Source: Podospora bellae-mahoneyi
Taxonomy: Eukaryota > Ascomycota > Sordariomycetes > Sordariales > Podosporaceae
Assembly: GCF_035222275.1 (NCBI RefSeq)
Contig: NW_026946359.1
Coordinates: forward strand, 2,170,001 to 2,234,000
Length of the DNA stretch: 64,000 nucleotides
Direction of reading: 5' to 3'
Each line of letters begins with the position of its first letter. Position 1 is the stretch's first letter. The notes below the pieces were generated by a model. That model worked only from the letters and a program-made list of their open reading frames with translations, searched no databases and had not been told where the DNA came from. This document shows positions 32,333 to 43,300 of this stretch, one piece after another. The position numbers and the translations under genes are program-made.

Positions 32333-32667
32333 CCTCTTGTCATCATATGTTGGAAAACAGGACAGGGAGTGGTCCCCCATCTTCCAGCAAGGCCATCTTG
32401 TGGACGAAGTTTCAATACGAGGGTTGGCGCAAACATATGCATTGCCATCTATTTTCAAGACGCCATGAGTTCGAGTTTGCATTCTTTCTTTTTTGATTCG
32501 CTATCATCAGATCTGGAGAAGGGTGTATGCGGTGGTGGAAAAAGCCGTCCTCAATTCTTGGCTACCTGTAAAATCTTCTCGGACTGGACTGGCCTGGGGC
32601 TTTCACATGAAATATCGAGGGCGATAATATCTGCTTGAGATATGCAAATCTTCCATCAATATCCTCA
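32333..32667 (+). promoter_or_regulatory. Array spacer with an orphan -100 box
   Basis: The spacer after copy 8 keeps the B-box-like GTTCGAGTT (32469-32477) and a further upstream-type box GCCGTCCTCAAT (32544-32555). The RNA expected about 100 bp later is missing; instead the 3' end of the minus-strand membrane-protein gene begins at 32668. Confidence 0.5.
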
Positions 32668-33768
32668 CTACTCATTTTCCTCCTGTTCTTCTCGACTTCT
32701 GTGCGTTGCCACCCGCTCTTTGAGACTGCCTTTGAGAGCATCCCACAAACTGAACACCAAGGTAACATGGCCTAAAAATAAGCAAACTGCCTGGTCAAGC
32801 TCATCAATTTTGTAAGAGATTTTCGGAAAAGCTATAGATAGCCTGAGAGTCAAGCTCTGATTGCTCGACATGTACTTGGTTTCGGTCGCTCCACCCAGAA
32901 TAATGATGGCCACTTGGATGACGAGAAAGGGAATAGATATGACAGGCCATATAGCATCAAACCAACCCTTAACTGTGAGGGCTAATTTGACTCTTGCAAG
33001 ATCGAGCCATTTTTGTATTGTGTATAATGGAATGCGTTCCTGCGTGGCATTTGACGAGGAGGCGTTGAACAAAATGTCGCACTGATGGGACGCAAGTGAA
33101 GTAATTTGACTCAAGACTGCCAGCGCAACAGCAACGATTAAAGTTGTCATAATACCGGTTATGACCGGTACGTCAAAGTTATGACAGAAGGGCCTCACCA
33201 TGTTGCTCTCGTCGATTGGTACATTCCATCCGGTTTTGATTACTATGGCCTGTGACAATATTCAGCTCCTGTCTCAAGATTTCTCTCCTTTCTCCAACGG
33301 AAAGAAAGTTACCACTCTTACCCACTCTGGCGACCAAGTAAAAGCAGTCACCACCAGCACTATTAACGCCCTTTTCATCTGGCCCTTCCAAGTTGCCAAC
33401 CCAAAAAGTGCGAGGCCGAAGCCAGAGAATGTCTCGCACACTGTCAATGGCGCTTCAAGGGCGGATGAAAATTGTTGAGAAGATATGTCGGAGCTTGTCA
33501 ACAGAGTCTTGAGGCTCGAGGTTGATGAAGATGGTGCTTGAAAGAAGATCAAATTGTACACATGGCCAGCTGCCACCGCTGGGATGGTGAGTGCTATGAT
33601 GAAGTCAGGCGAGATGGTGTTGGAGCGGGAGTATTTGGGGTTGAACGTCCATGTAACAAAGAGGGAGAGGAGGATGCAGAGCCAGCCGCCCATGTTCTCT
33701 GGTCCATAGAGGGAAGACACATTGCTGAATCTGTCGAGGGGGTGGTGGCTTTCACCGGAAACATTCAT
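32668..33768 (-). CDS. Fungal multi-pass membrane protein of unknown function
   Basis: Exons 33768-33322 and 33249-32668, with a 72-nt intron in phase 0 (GTAAGA...CACAG), give 342 residues. The sequence opens MNVSGESHHPLDRFSNVSSL and then YGPENMGGWLCILLSLFVTW, the first membrane helix. Further hydrophobic helices lie near FIIALTIPAVAAGHVYNLIFF, FGLALFGLAT, ALIVLVVTAFTW, ITGIMTTLIVAVALAVL, AIWPVISIPFLVIQVAIII and VCLFLGHVTLVFSLW, about seven in all. It resembles a lineage-specific ascomycete family that I cannot name. There is no signal peptide and no catalytic motif. It lies inside the small-RNA array on the opposite strand and its insertion coincides with a missing RNA unit. Confidence 0.7.
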
Positions 33769-34357
33769 TGTGCCCAGAAAACAATAAAGACCAAGACTTT
33801 TTCGCTTGTTGTCATAGGAGAATGTATTTAGTCAAATGCCTGTCAATGTGTGGAACATGAAGCTGGGTAAGCAGAGGGTGTGGGCTTTTTAAGAGGGGAA
33901 GTACTTGTTGTACTCGACCAGCCTGGTTGCTATGCTGGAACTCAAGGCATATCGGATACAATCATGCCGTGATGATGAACTGGGGGCTGAACTGAACTCC
34001 CACTTCCTCGTTAGCCAATAGCCATAGCACGATATACAACAGTTAGCTTCACCATTCTCACTGTGCCTCACTCGAGATGATGCTACAGCTTTGAACCGGG
34101 ACAGTGCCTCGAAGAAGGTTGCATCGAGCGGGAAATCGGTGTTGGCCAGACTCTGAAGCCCGACATGCCTTGCGGCTGGCTCCAGGTACCAAACAGGCAT
34201 TGGCAGATGGGAAACATGGCCGTGTCTGAGTCTCGTCGTTCGATTATGAGAACTTTGTTTCATGCTTGTTGCAAACCTAGGTAGGAGCCAAGAGATGTTT
34301 GGCACGTGAGTGGCGTTCTCTCTAGCCTTACCAACTACTTTTCCGACCTTCAATGTC
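33769..34357. other. Promoter of the membrane-protein gene and upstream region of copy 9
   Basis: No clear gene. A minus-strand open frame at 33889-34353 does not look like protein. A B-box-like GTTCGATTA at 34238-34246 has no RNA unit at the usual distance before it, and GAGATGTTTGGCACGTG lies near -65 of copy 9. Confidence 0.4.
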
Positions 34358-34423
34358 AGCGAAGTAGCGAACTACATTCTCAGACGACTTGAAATTGTAT
34401 CTTCGGATACCTTCGCTTTTTTT
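34358..34423 (+). ncRNA. Array small RNA, copy 9 (minimal form)
   Basis: AGCGAAG (34358-34364) pairs with CTTCGCT (34411-34417), then T7. The hairpin GTATC-TTCG-GATAC (34397-34410) carries a UUCG tetraloop and abuts the closing strand directly. At 66 nt this is the smallest copy. No TATA box is evident at -30. The downstream B-box ATTCGAATC lies at 34588-34596. Confidence 0.6.
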
Positions 34424-34812
34424 GCACTTTTCCAGACATATCCAAGCTCAATATCAACATGCCCCCTTCTTTTTGGCATCCCTATCGCGCTCTCGTGGAC
34501 AGAACAAGTCCAAGCAACCGCCATTTCTCTTTTTACTGGGTCGCTGACATGGTTGGACGTGTCTCACCTCAAACTGGAGACGTTAGAATTCGAATCAGAC
34601 ATGTCCCCAACTTCATGTCTTTTTCACAATCTCTCTTTTGCAGTCTACAACTTTCACAAGATGATATAAGACTGCAGTTAATGTGGTGTCATTGCTAAAA
34701 TGCCTTAACCAACTTTATTCTTACCTAAGTGCTCTTCTCTCTTGTTCACATGTCAGCACGTGCCGCCAGCCTTTGTCTGGGGTATACAGTCTCCCTTCCA
34801 CACCTCACTTCC

Positions 34813-34880
34813 AGCGACGTAGCGGAAAATTAAATAGGAATTTACCGTGTCCCCCCCTCGGGGGAAACACCTTCGCTTTT
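34813..34880 (+). ncRNA. Array small RNA, copy 10
   Basis: AGCGACG (34813-34819) faces CTTCGCT (34871-34877) with one mismatch, followed by TTTT. The terminal hairpin joins GTGT+CCCCC to GGGGG+ACAC (34847-34870) with a small A bulge. TATACA is at 34783-34788, CATGTCAGCACGTG lies near -65, and the downstream B-box GTTCGAACTC is at 35070-35079. Confidence 0.58.
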
Positions 34881-35848
34881 GTTCACTTCTTTTTTAGAAG
34901 ATCAACAAACAGATCTTCTCACCTCACGATCTTCAACACCTAACTACGCCAGCAAAGCTAGCAGAGGCCACGCTGGGGCACCTCCACCCCTGGTCTCTGA
35001 GGACAGGTGTTGTGGCGCAGACAGCTGGATGCCAGCACAATGAAAATGTTTTTGAGCTTGGACGTCGCTGTTCGAACTCAATGACTTGATTATCTTTGCA
35101 TGCTTTTGTTGAGTCAAGTTCGCTTTTAATAAATGCTTGAATGCACTGGGAGTTGATGTGTATTTTCTTGCGAGCGACAGAGGGTTGTTTTCCTCAGCGA
35201 TATGTACATATGATTGATCAACTGGCATTTTATTTGTAAGCTGGGTTTGCTTATCACATATTTGATAATGGAAAATCTTTATTTTCCTTGGAGCGGGGGA
35301 GATGTTGGGTAGAGCTGTCATACAGGAGATTGTGATGAACTTTGTCGTGATGGCGACTGTGGGTGGATGTGGGTGACCTGACCACTACCCCCTGTCACTT
35401 GACCACTCCGGGTAAGGCAAGCTTTCATTGCTCCATGACATCATCAGCCGTGTTGTTCCTGAATGGCAGGCTCAACATCAGATTGGTGATCGGAGCATTT
35501 GGGAAGACATCCTCATCTTGCACGTGATGACTTTTCACCTTCTAGCAAGACGAGACTCTTTCTTCACTGTGATATTTGATCTCTTTTACAAACTTACAAC
35601 ACCGGACAAACATCGCTCTTATGCATCTACCAACCAGAAAAAAAACATACCAAGTTCCCAGCGCAGCCTCTCCTAACCCGCCTCCCTCCTTCTTTCACCC
35701 TCCTTCATACCCTCCTTGATGACACAGCAAGGCAGTATCAGCAGTATCAGCAGTACCAACTTCTCCGAAGACTTCCAAATTCGATATTCCTGAATGTCTA
35801 CACCTTACTCTTAATACCTACCCCCTACCTTCACCCTGTCTCTCAACA
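34881..35848. other. Right edge of the array and upstream region of the PAF-AH gene
   Basis: After the B-box-like site at 35070-35079 an isolated TTCGCTTTT (35111-35119) may be the remnant of another unit. The rest, to 35848, shows no gene; a CAGTAT triplication lies near 35735-35760. Confidence 0.4.
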
Positions 35849-37786
35849 ATGCCCTCAAGACCTGTATCCCGAGCCTCCCGAACTTCCCGCTCAAAATTAC
35901 GTCCCTCCCTCGACCCCCACGTCTCCCGCCCTCCCCCATCAGCACCTCACCCACCCCGCTCCTTCCGCGAACACTTCTTCCACTCCATAACCCCTTACTC
36001 AGGCCCCTACCAAGTCGCCTTCCTCGAAATTGAAGTTCCCGTCCGATCACCCCGTCATTTCAGCCGCATCAAGCGCAATGGGTCCTACGCCCTCAAGCTC
36101 GACACCGTCCTCTTCGCCGTCTACTACCCCACCGACAACTCTGACCTCCCACGCAGCGAGCGGCGGAGTCTCCACCGCAGGTCCAGAACACCATTATCCA
36201 GAGTCCCTTGGCTTTCTCGACCCAGAGCGGAGACATGCAAGGGCTATGCGAGGTTCTTCAACGTGCCGTATATTCCCATAACGGCGTATATGGCTGCGAC
36301 GAGTATGTTTACCAAGTTGCCTGTTTTGAGAAATGGGAAGATCTCGTCACGGTGGCCACCTGCTGTTGAGGAGGATGAAGAAGAGAAGGTTACTACGGAA
36401 AATATTCCTCCTGCGAAGGGCGGTATAGAGGCGAAAGAGGAGCAAGAAAATGGAAATAGTTTGAGCCAGAATACACTTGTAGATGGCGGGGAAGCCTGTG
36501 AGGCAGATAAACAAGATGGCAAGCCAAAGTTCCCGGTGATCATGTTCAGCCATGGTCTTGGCGGGTCCCGAACACTGTACAGTTCTATATGTGGAGAACT
36601 GGCTAGCTTTGGCTTCGTGGTTGTCGCTTTGGAACATCGCGACGGCAGTGGTGCCAGAACGTTTGTCAACAAGGCTGGTTCCGACCCAGATCTCGATAGT
36701 CAAGGCCTTGACAGATCGCCCGGGCCACCAAAGGACGAGAAGAAACAACATAAGAAAAATAGTGGACGGGACAAGCCGTACTACAAAGTCGACTATATCT
36801 TCCCCAAAGATAACGCCCAAGATACTTCACCACACAACTCGCGTGGCGTTGATACAGAGCTTCGTGAAGCCCAGATTGAAATGAGGATGGCTGAAATCGA
36901 GGAGGCTTTCCACGTCTTGCAGCTTATAAACAACGGAAAGGGAGATGCTGTGCGCACAAGGAACCTTAGGAAGAAAGGGAATGTCGGTGCCAGCTCACTG
37001 GGGCTCGATGGGATCGACTGGGATGAATGGACAGAGAGGCTTTACTTGGAAAATGTGACAATGATGGGTCACAGCTTCGGAGGCGCGACCTCAGTGCAGG
37101 CCTTGAGGTCCGAAAGACTTGATTGGCTCTCCCAGGGCATCCTACTTGACGCATGGGGTCCGGCAACTCCTGAGAGCACGGAGCGGGAACGGCTTCGGAA
37201 ACCGATACTATCTGTCGGGAGCGAGGCGTTCATGCACTGGACGGAAAATTTCGAGCGCGTCGAGCGAACATGCCACGAGGCCCGTGACGGAGGTGCTCCA
37301 TGCTGGATGACGACGATACGAGGATCAACACACCTGTCCCAAACTGACTTTGCTGTTCTTTATCCAAAGTGGATGTCAGTGTTTATGAAGACCATTGTGT
37401 CTTCGAAACGGGCCATATACCTGACGGTACACTCGGCACTTGAGTTCTTGAAAATAACGCTGCCACCACAACAGACCCGATTCCAAAAGTCCTGGGCAGA
37501 TGACCAACTTCTCAGCAAGGCCGATCCCGGGATGGAGATCGAACTGGACAACCGGCCAAATGACAAGTGGGTCGCTGCCCGGCTGAGAATTCCCCACGAA
37601 TTCAGACAGCGGCTCAAGAGGACTGTCAAGCCGAAGAAGAAGTCCAATGTCCCACGGGATGCCTCGGGAAAGCCCCTGAAAGGTCTTGCCAGCTGGGGGG
37701 TTGGGCAGGAAATCTGGTGCCATCAACGCCCTGAGCAGGATGTGCTTGACCGGTACATGGAAGAAAACGGTTGGTCGCCTCAGTAA
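35849..37786 (+). CDS. Platelet-activating factor acetylhydrolase-like lipase
   Basis: Single-exon 645-residue alpha/beta hydrolase of the plasma/type II PAF-acetylhydrolase family, which cleaves short or oxidised sn-2 acyl groups from phospholipids. The oxyanion region reads VIMFSHGLGGSRTLYS, followed by VVALEHRDGSG. The nucleophile elbow is Gly407-His-Ser409-Phe-Gly-Gly, the acid is Asp434 in ILLDAWGP, and the catalytic His495 is in RGSTHLSQTDF, so the triad is complete. An insert of about 100 charged residues precedes the hydrolase core (about 165-225). No signal peptide is present, which suggests an intracellular enzyme. The C-terminus is basic and then ends EENGWSPQ. Confidence 0.9.
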   Translation: MPSRPVSRASRTSRSKLRPSLDPHVSRPPPSAPHPPRSFREHFFHSITPYSGPYQVAFLEIEVPVRSPRHFSRIKRNGSYALKLDTVLFAVYYPTDNSDLPRSERRSLHRRSRTPLSRVPWLSRPRAETCKGYARFFNVPYIPITAYMAATSMFTKLPVLRNGKISSRWPPAVEEDEEEKVTTENIPPAKGGIEAKEEQENGNSLSQNTLVDGGEACEADKQDGKPKFPVIMFSHGLGGSRTLYSSICGELASFGFVVVALEHRDGSGARTFVNKAGSDPDLDSQGLDRSPGPPKDEKKQHKKNSGRDKPYYKVDYIFPKDNAQDTSPHNSRGVDTELREAQIEMRMAEIEEAFHVLQLINNGKGDAVRTRNLRKKGNVGASSLGLDGIDWDEWTERLYLENVTMMGHSFGGATSVQALRSERLDWLSQGILLDAWGPATPESTERERLRKPILSVGSEAFMHWTENFERVERTCHEARDGGAPCWMTTIRGSTHLSQTDFAVLYPKWMSVFMKTIVSSKRAIYLTVHSALEFLKITLPPQQTRFQKSWADDQLLSKADPGMEIELDNRPNDKWVAARLRIPHEFRQRLKRTVKPKKKSNVPRDASGKPLKGLASWGVGQEIWCHQRPEQDVLDRYMEENGWSPQ

Positions 37787-40372
37787 CTCGGAGAGCGCTA
37801 CCATCCGCTGATCTCCCGTACGCCCAACTGTCCTGCACCCTTGAGGTTGTATCTCGTAGTAGGCTTGGTATTGTATAGCGAGCGAGGAGGGGGCATGATC
37901 TGCGAGTGTAAGACGGGTTGGGATGTGTAATAACTTCACTTTGGCGCGCCAACCAACGTAAACAATCCGGACACATGAAAACGACCCCGAGCTGGACAAT
38001 GTTAACAATAAGAAGAATGTATCTCGCAGCAAGGCTTGCCAGTGCCGGTCATCCGGCCATATTGACATGCACCCCAATGTCAGAAATAGTAGCTCAAATA
38101 GTTCCCCAGGAGCGAGCGCATGGAAATACAGCCAATGGCCATCTCAACCGCCCCCCTATGCCCAGACGAGAGGTCAACCTTGGGTAGGGAGAAAATAGCA
38201 AGCGAGAGTGAAAGCTGGAGACGGGAAGCAAACGAGGGAATCCCAAAGACGAACGCGTAATGCCCAATCTAAATGTCTTTCCGGGAAGGGGATGATACCA
38301 CCACCATACCAGGAGCTGGGAGTTCAGTCAAGCGGGGGAATATTGCTCGCCTACTGGAAAAAAGGACAGGATAAAAGGCGTGACCTGCTTGTACCTGGAA
38401 AGCTGAGGAAAGCAAACACGGCTTGGAAAGCCGGTATGGTGTGTGCTAACTATGACGGACAGCTCGAGTCGCATCATTGAGTGCCATCGGCGGTTGGCAG
38501 GCCCTGGAAAACGAGGCTCAAAACCAAGCATCCTGCCCAGGCTCGGCGTGAGTGCCCAGGAGCGGTCCGAAAGAAAGGCGACGAGGCAATAGGCAAATGC
38601 TTGGAAAACTTCCGGAAGCAGTATGTATGTGGGTCTCAATAACAGGGCCGCCTGCACCCATCGCGCGATGCAGATGATCGTCGTTGTGGGGTTGTACTTT
38701 CTTACTCAAAAGCTGAGGTTGTGAGTCTAGGTGGGCGGCTGACGGAGAGATCGATCGGATACTATGGTGAACAGCGCCAGAATGACGCCATATACAGTCC
38801 GATCTGGTGAGTGTCAAGCCAGGTTGGCGAGACGGGACCGACGAAGCGTCGTTTTCTTACTGTCCAGAGAAGACTGTGTGGCTCCGAGACGGGCAACCAA
38901 CTCATCGTCATGATCCCGCTGTAGTAGCGCTTCCTGTTCGTGAGGTTAGCTTCAATATCGGAAAAAGGTCACAATCATTGGTCTACCGGGAGGTGTTTGC
39001 GCATCGGCCAGCGCTTGGGGAGTTGAACGAGCAGTTGTCGTGCCTTGTCTCACACATACCATCGGGTGAACTAATTGCCTATAGCCGCATTTGGGGTTTT
39101 CTAGAACCAGCATTCAAGGCTAAGTTAATCATGAGTCTTTGTGGAAGAGGTCCTTGGCGTGGTATAGGGAGTACATCTAGTTGCTGATGGCTGCAAGCAA
39201 ACCGGGTATCGGGCGCAATGAAATCCGGACATTGAAATGAATCTCGATGAAGTTGATGTGAGAAGCGAATGGCGAAGAAAGCTTGTCCTTGGGAAGCAAA
39301 GAGGCCAAGGCTGGGCGAGGAAGCTTAGGTGCTAAAGATCTCCACTTTACCCCCTGTGGCGTTCTGGGGCGGTCCGCTGAGAAGCCACTGGGCTGGTAAC
39401 CAGTCATGCAGTCCTCTTCTACCTCACTTCGCAACGACATATCTTGTTGGGTATTAGATACAAGCAAGCAGTGTATGGCGGCATATAGTGTCTTCAAGTT
39501 TAGGTGTTCTCTGTACCCAAGCCCAACCAAATCAATCCCAGCCTACCTTACTTCATTCATCTAGACTCTGAATCCTAGTCATCATCGTTTCCGCACCTCT
39601 CAAATCATGCCTCGTTTTCTTGTGTCACCATCACCCGACAACTCAGCTTTTTCGCTTTGTGTAACACTTCAATAGAAGACGTTGTGTGCCATGTACGCGA
39701 ACCCGAAGAAGCTTCTCGGCAGCCGGGAGCTTTTCAGCGGTGAATAACATCCTGCTGTCCACAACATCACCCTCGTGTTGTTCCTGCAGCGTACCTGACA
39801 TGCTTGTCTTTCTATTTCCGCCATCGCTTGCCTGCATCGGAGTGGGTGAGGTGGCCCTCGCAGCTCGCCTTTGTCTTGAGACGAGCCCAAGATGCCACCC
39901 CCAGCGGGAGGCTTACAACTTTTTAATTTCTTTCCGTTGGACATACACTACAATCAAACACTTCCTGGGCAGGTGGGAGACTCGAGAGTGTGACTCTATG
40001 AGCCACTGCTCCCGAGCGTTGCCACCGGATGAAGACTGCGTAGAGACAAGTCACTTTACCCGTCGCTCCAGAGCATCTTGCATTCACCCAAAGCTGCAGC
40101 GGATACGCGCGCAAAATTCAAGACACTCGTTTTCAGGTCTTTTCACTCGCTACAGGTCATAGTACGTACGCCCGTTTAGAATCCGGTATTGTACCCTCAA
40201 GCCGATCACCCGGCGTTTACCTCGTCGGCAAGTTGCAACCCACTCAGCTTCCACACATATACATATCTCGCCTTGTGCTCGTCCGGGAACATCCAGTGTC
40301 TTTTTTCCCTCGAGGGTATCAGGCCACCTTGGACATCTTTTGGTAGAATCACTCCAGCTTTACTGGTCCGTG
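37787..40372. other. Long intergenic region
   Basis: About 2.6 kb. Short open frames on both strands lack protein-like sequence. The part near the next gene is probably its long 5' leader. No tRNA or repeat found. Confidence 0.45.
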
Positions 40373-43300
40373 ATGGACATCTTGTTTTCTGCTTATGGCT
40401 CTGGGCCACTCCCCAAGGCAGCCTTGGAGGAGGTTGAGCGCCGGACTGAGGAATTGCTCAAGTCTGACACGTTCAAGCATCTGGGGAAAAAGTCCAAGGT
40501 ATGTGCGCCGCTATCCTGCCCCTTCCCGCTTGCTTGCCGTTCGGTGTTGTACCGTCCTGATTGCTGGGTGTTTCATGGCGCAGCATGTCTCTAACTTTGC
40601 ATTTGTATGACTACAGCTGGACCAGCTACAAGAAACCTACCCTCCCTCCGTGCCATATTCTGCTACCTCCCAAGGAAGCCTCCCATCTCTCCAACTCCCG
40701 CGCTTCGACTCACCGCCTACGGACCGCAGTACCCCGATGCTAAGCCCAGAAACCAAGGGTGTTACACTACAATCACTTTCTATCACTATCCCACGATCCC
40801 CCGAAAGCCACTCACCGTGCCCCGGCACTGGCGAGGAAGACAGTGGATCAGAAACACCGACGGCAAATCTTGTATCTCCGCACAAGCAGGTCAAGTTTCT
40901 GTCTCCGGGCAACGACGAGGAAGCCATGTCAGATCAGTCGTCAATCTGCCAATCTCCCAGCTGGGAGACCTACGGCCAGCGGAAGAGGGAGAAGAAGCTC
41001 GAAGCCGAACGCCGGAAAAAGGAAAAGCTGCTAGCGGAGAAGGAAGCGAAGGCGTCGAAGAAACGTACCACTGCAAGACTCAGCAAACTCCCGCCGTCCG
41101 TTAGTACGCTGAACACCGGGGCACGAACAACTGGCTTTATCAGTCCAGAGCGCTCCATGTCTGATCCGTCTCTGATCACACAGCATTCACTGCTGCATCT
41201 CCAAACAGTCCAACGACCTGAGGGCAGCGGAAAGGCGGCGTCTACCGATAATCTTCAACCAAGCAGGTGTCACTTCCTCGCCTCCAGCGATATTGTGAAC
41301 GGAGACAATGCTGTTCGGCCCAAGACGGCCACTCAAATCGCCATACACAATACTCCCGGAGATTCGCACTTGGAACTGCGGAGATCTATTTCGGAGGGGC
41401 CTCTTCCGAATGTTGCAGCCATTCCATCGTCACTTTCACTACATCAGGATGGCCGGGTTCCAAGAGATATGTGTCCGCCTTCAGCCTCTAGAACACCAAT
41501 GCTAAGACATATGTCTCCGTCCGCCCATACGAGAAGCAACAGCCTACCTCAGACGGCGGCTTCGCAGTCCAGAGGCCGCGATGGGCATAAAATAAATCTG
41601 ACATCGGCAGGGCTGGCTGATGAGGAAGCGTTGGCGAACTCCAAGCCACAACCTTCATCAAGGAGTAGCTCAAGTAACCCTAGACATTCGCGACGCTCCT
41701 CATTCACCCAAGACGCCAAAGCGGCAGCCATGAAACTCATTGGCAGAAGAGGCACATCTGCGACACGGAGCGACAACACGATAGACACCCAACCGTCAGG
41801 CATCGAGGCCGACTACTTTGGCAATGCAAACCATCCCCCCGCCTCAGGCTCAAGTCCCATAGAATCACATGAAACTGCGACCCGCATTCCTCCCTCTACA
41901 TCTCACAGCACTGGAAGTTCTGGGGGCTTCTTGATGACCTCTGCTAGCCAGAGTAAAAGATCCCGAAGTCTCAAAGATGCGGCGAAGGCAGCACTGAGCA
42001 TTGGGAAAAGACCTCAGCTCCAAACAAGCGCAACGACACACATAGCAGGCCCGCCATATTTGTCATTTCGAGACCGTAAGCAGTCAAAGGTGTCCATGTC
42101 TCAGGAAGTGGGCAGTCCGAGTGTTCAGGATGAGCCACCCATCCTGACATCAGTAGTAAGGCGCCCAGAACTAAAGCTTTATTTGAAGGTTCGGCATGCT
42201 AATGTGAAGCAGACCTCTGTATCTCAGCCTGGGGCACCTGGTTCTGTGGCCAGTAACGGAACAACAAGTCAAACAGGAAGCCGCGCTTCCGAAGGCTCGT
42301 CGACTTCAACTTGCTCCACCTTCGAAGACGGATCCTCTCTTGTATCGCAAACAATCACCCCGGACACATCCAGGCCTCAGTCTTCTGGGGGTGATTCTGC
42401 ATTGGAGAACATTTTGACTCAAAAAGATCCCAATTTCCAAGGGACCGACAACACACAGTCTGCAAGGTCGAGTAAATCGACTACGCCTCGTCCTGGGAAT
42501 CCAGAAAATTCTGGAATAAGTTCAGGTGGTGATGATGACTGGTGGAACAAAGAGGCCATGCCAGTCGATCAAGATAATGATGCACAGTCTTTCATGACGT
42601 CTCGCTCAACTTTTGATGACACGGATGAACCTTCGCCAAACTCGTCGAACAATACAGCTGAGTTACCACTCAGGAACAGGACTGAGGGCTTGGAGTCTCA
42701 ACTAGGCCTGGCAAGAAAACTACAATCGGCAGACCCATCTGGTTCACCAACCTACCCTACCCCGTTGCCGGGATCCTCTGTTGCACCTGCCGTTGTGATA
42801 CCGCCTCGATCCATGAAACGGAATCTTTCCATTTCTGATTCAGGCCACACATCTCCGTACACTGAGAGAAACACAGAAACTGCCCCAGCTCACTATGGTC
42901 CCGTTGAAGATGTTGCCACCAGACCTTTGAAGCGTGAGGGCGCAAATCGAAAGCAAAAAAGGGAGTTGAGGACTCGGGAGTATGGGAGCAACCAGTCTGC
43001 CTGGCACGGAAACGAGCACTCTGCCGAACCACATGCTTTGTATATGTCGACAGATTTACCCAGCCCACCCCTCCCCCCTAGATCAGGGACCCGAAAAAGC
43101 AAACCTGTTATGGCTGCTGAGTTTCAAATACCATCGAGCCCTTACTCAGAGGACTTCCCTGGGGACGATAGTGTTTTTGGTCCCAGCTCTCATGTGGAGC
43201 CATCACCTCACCCAAGCACCAGGTTTACACATCATAGCGCCGCCAGACCATCATCGCAACCTCGAACACACTCTGCTCCAATTCTGTCTCCTGCGCCTAT

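Larger units (their letters stand above)
28426..35079 (+). repeat. Tandem array of small structured RNA genes, unit about 360-450 bp
   Basis: Ten recognisable units plus at least two decayed ones, all on the + strand, with starts at 28694, 29204, 30233, 30589, 30998, 31392, 31810, 32227, 34358 and 34813. In the best part (30233-32227) starts are 356-417 bp apart. A typical unit holds a GATGTCCTCA-type box about 100 bp upstream, a TATATC/GATATC box about 30 bp upstream, an RNA of 66-121 nt framed by AGCGAAG and CTTCGCT, a T run, and a B-box-like GTTCGAATC further downstream. Sequence outside these blocks is not conserved, so this is a gene array rather than a simple satellite. A protein gene on the other strand interrupts it at 32668-33768. 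Confidence 0.88.

Noticed and set aside
33889-34353. 154-codon minus-strand open frame inside the array
   Set aside because: No recognisable protein features and it overlaps array promoter sequence.
28426-35079. CRISPR array or protein-coding tandem repeat
   Set aside because: Repeats are not short identical units with uniform spacers, and open frames are not conserved between units. Conserved parts are promoter-like boxes and RNA stem ends.
28426-35079. Tandem transposon or SINE insertions
   Set aside because: No target-site duplications, A tails or terminal repeats. All units share orientation and spacing, which fits tandem duplication better.
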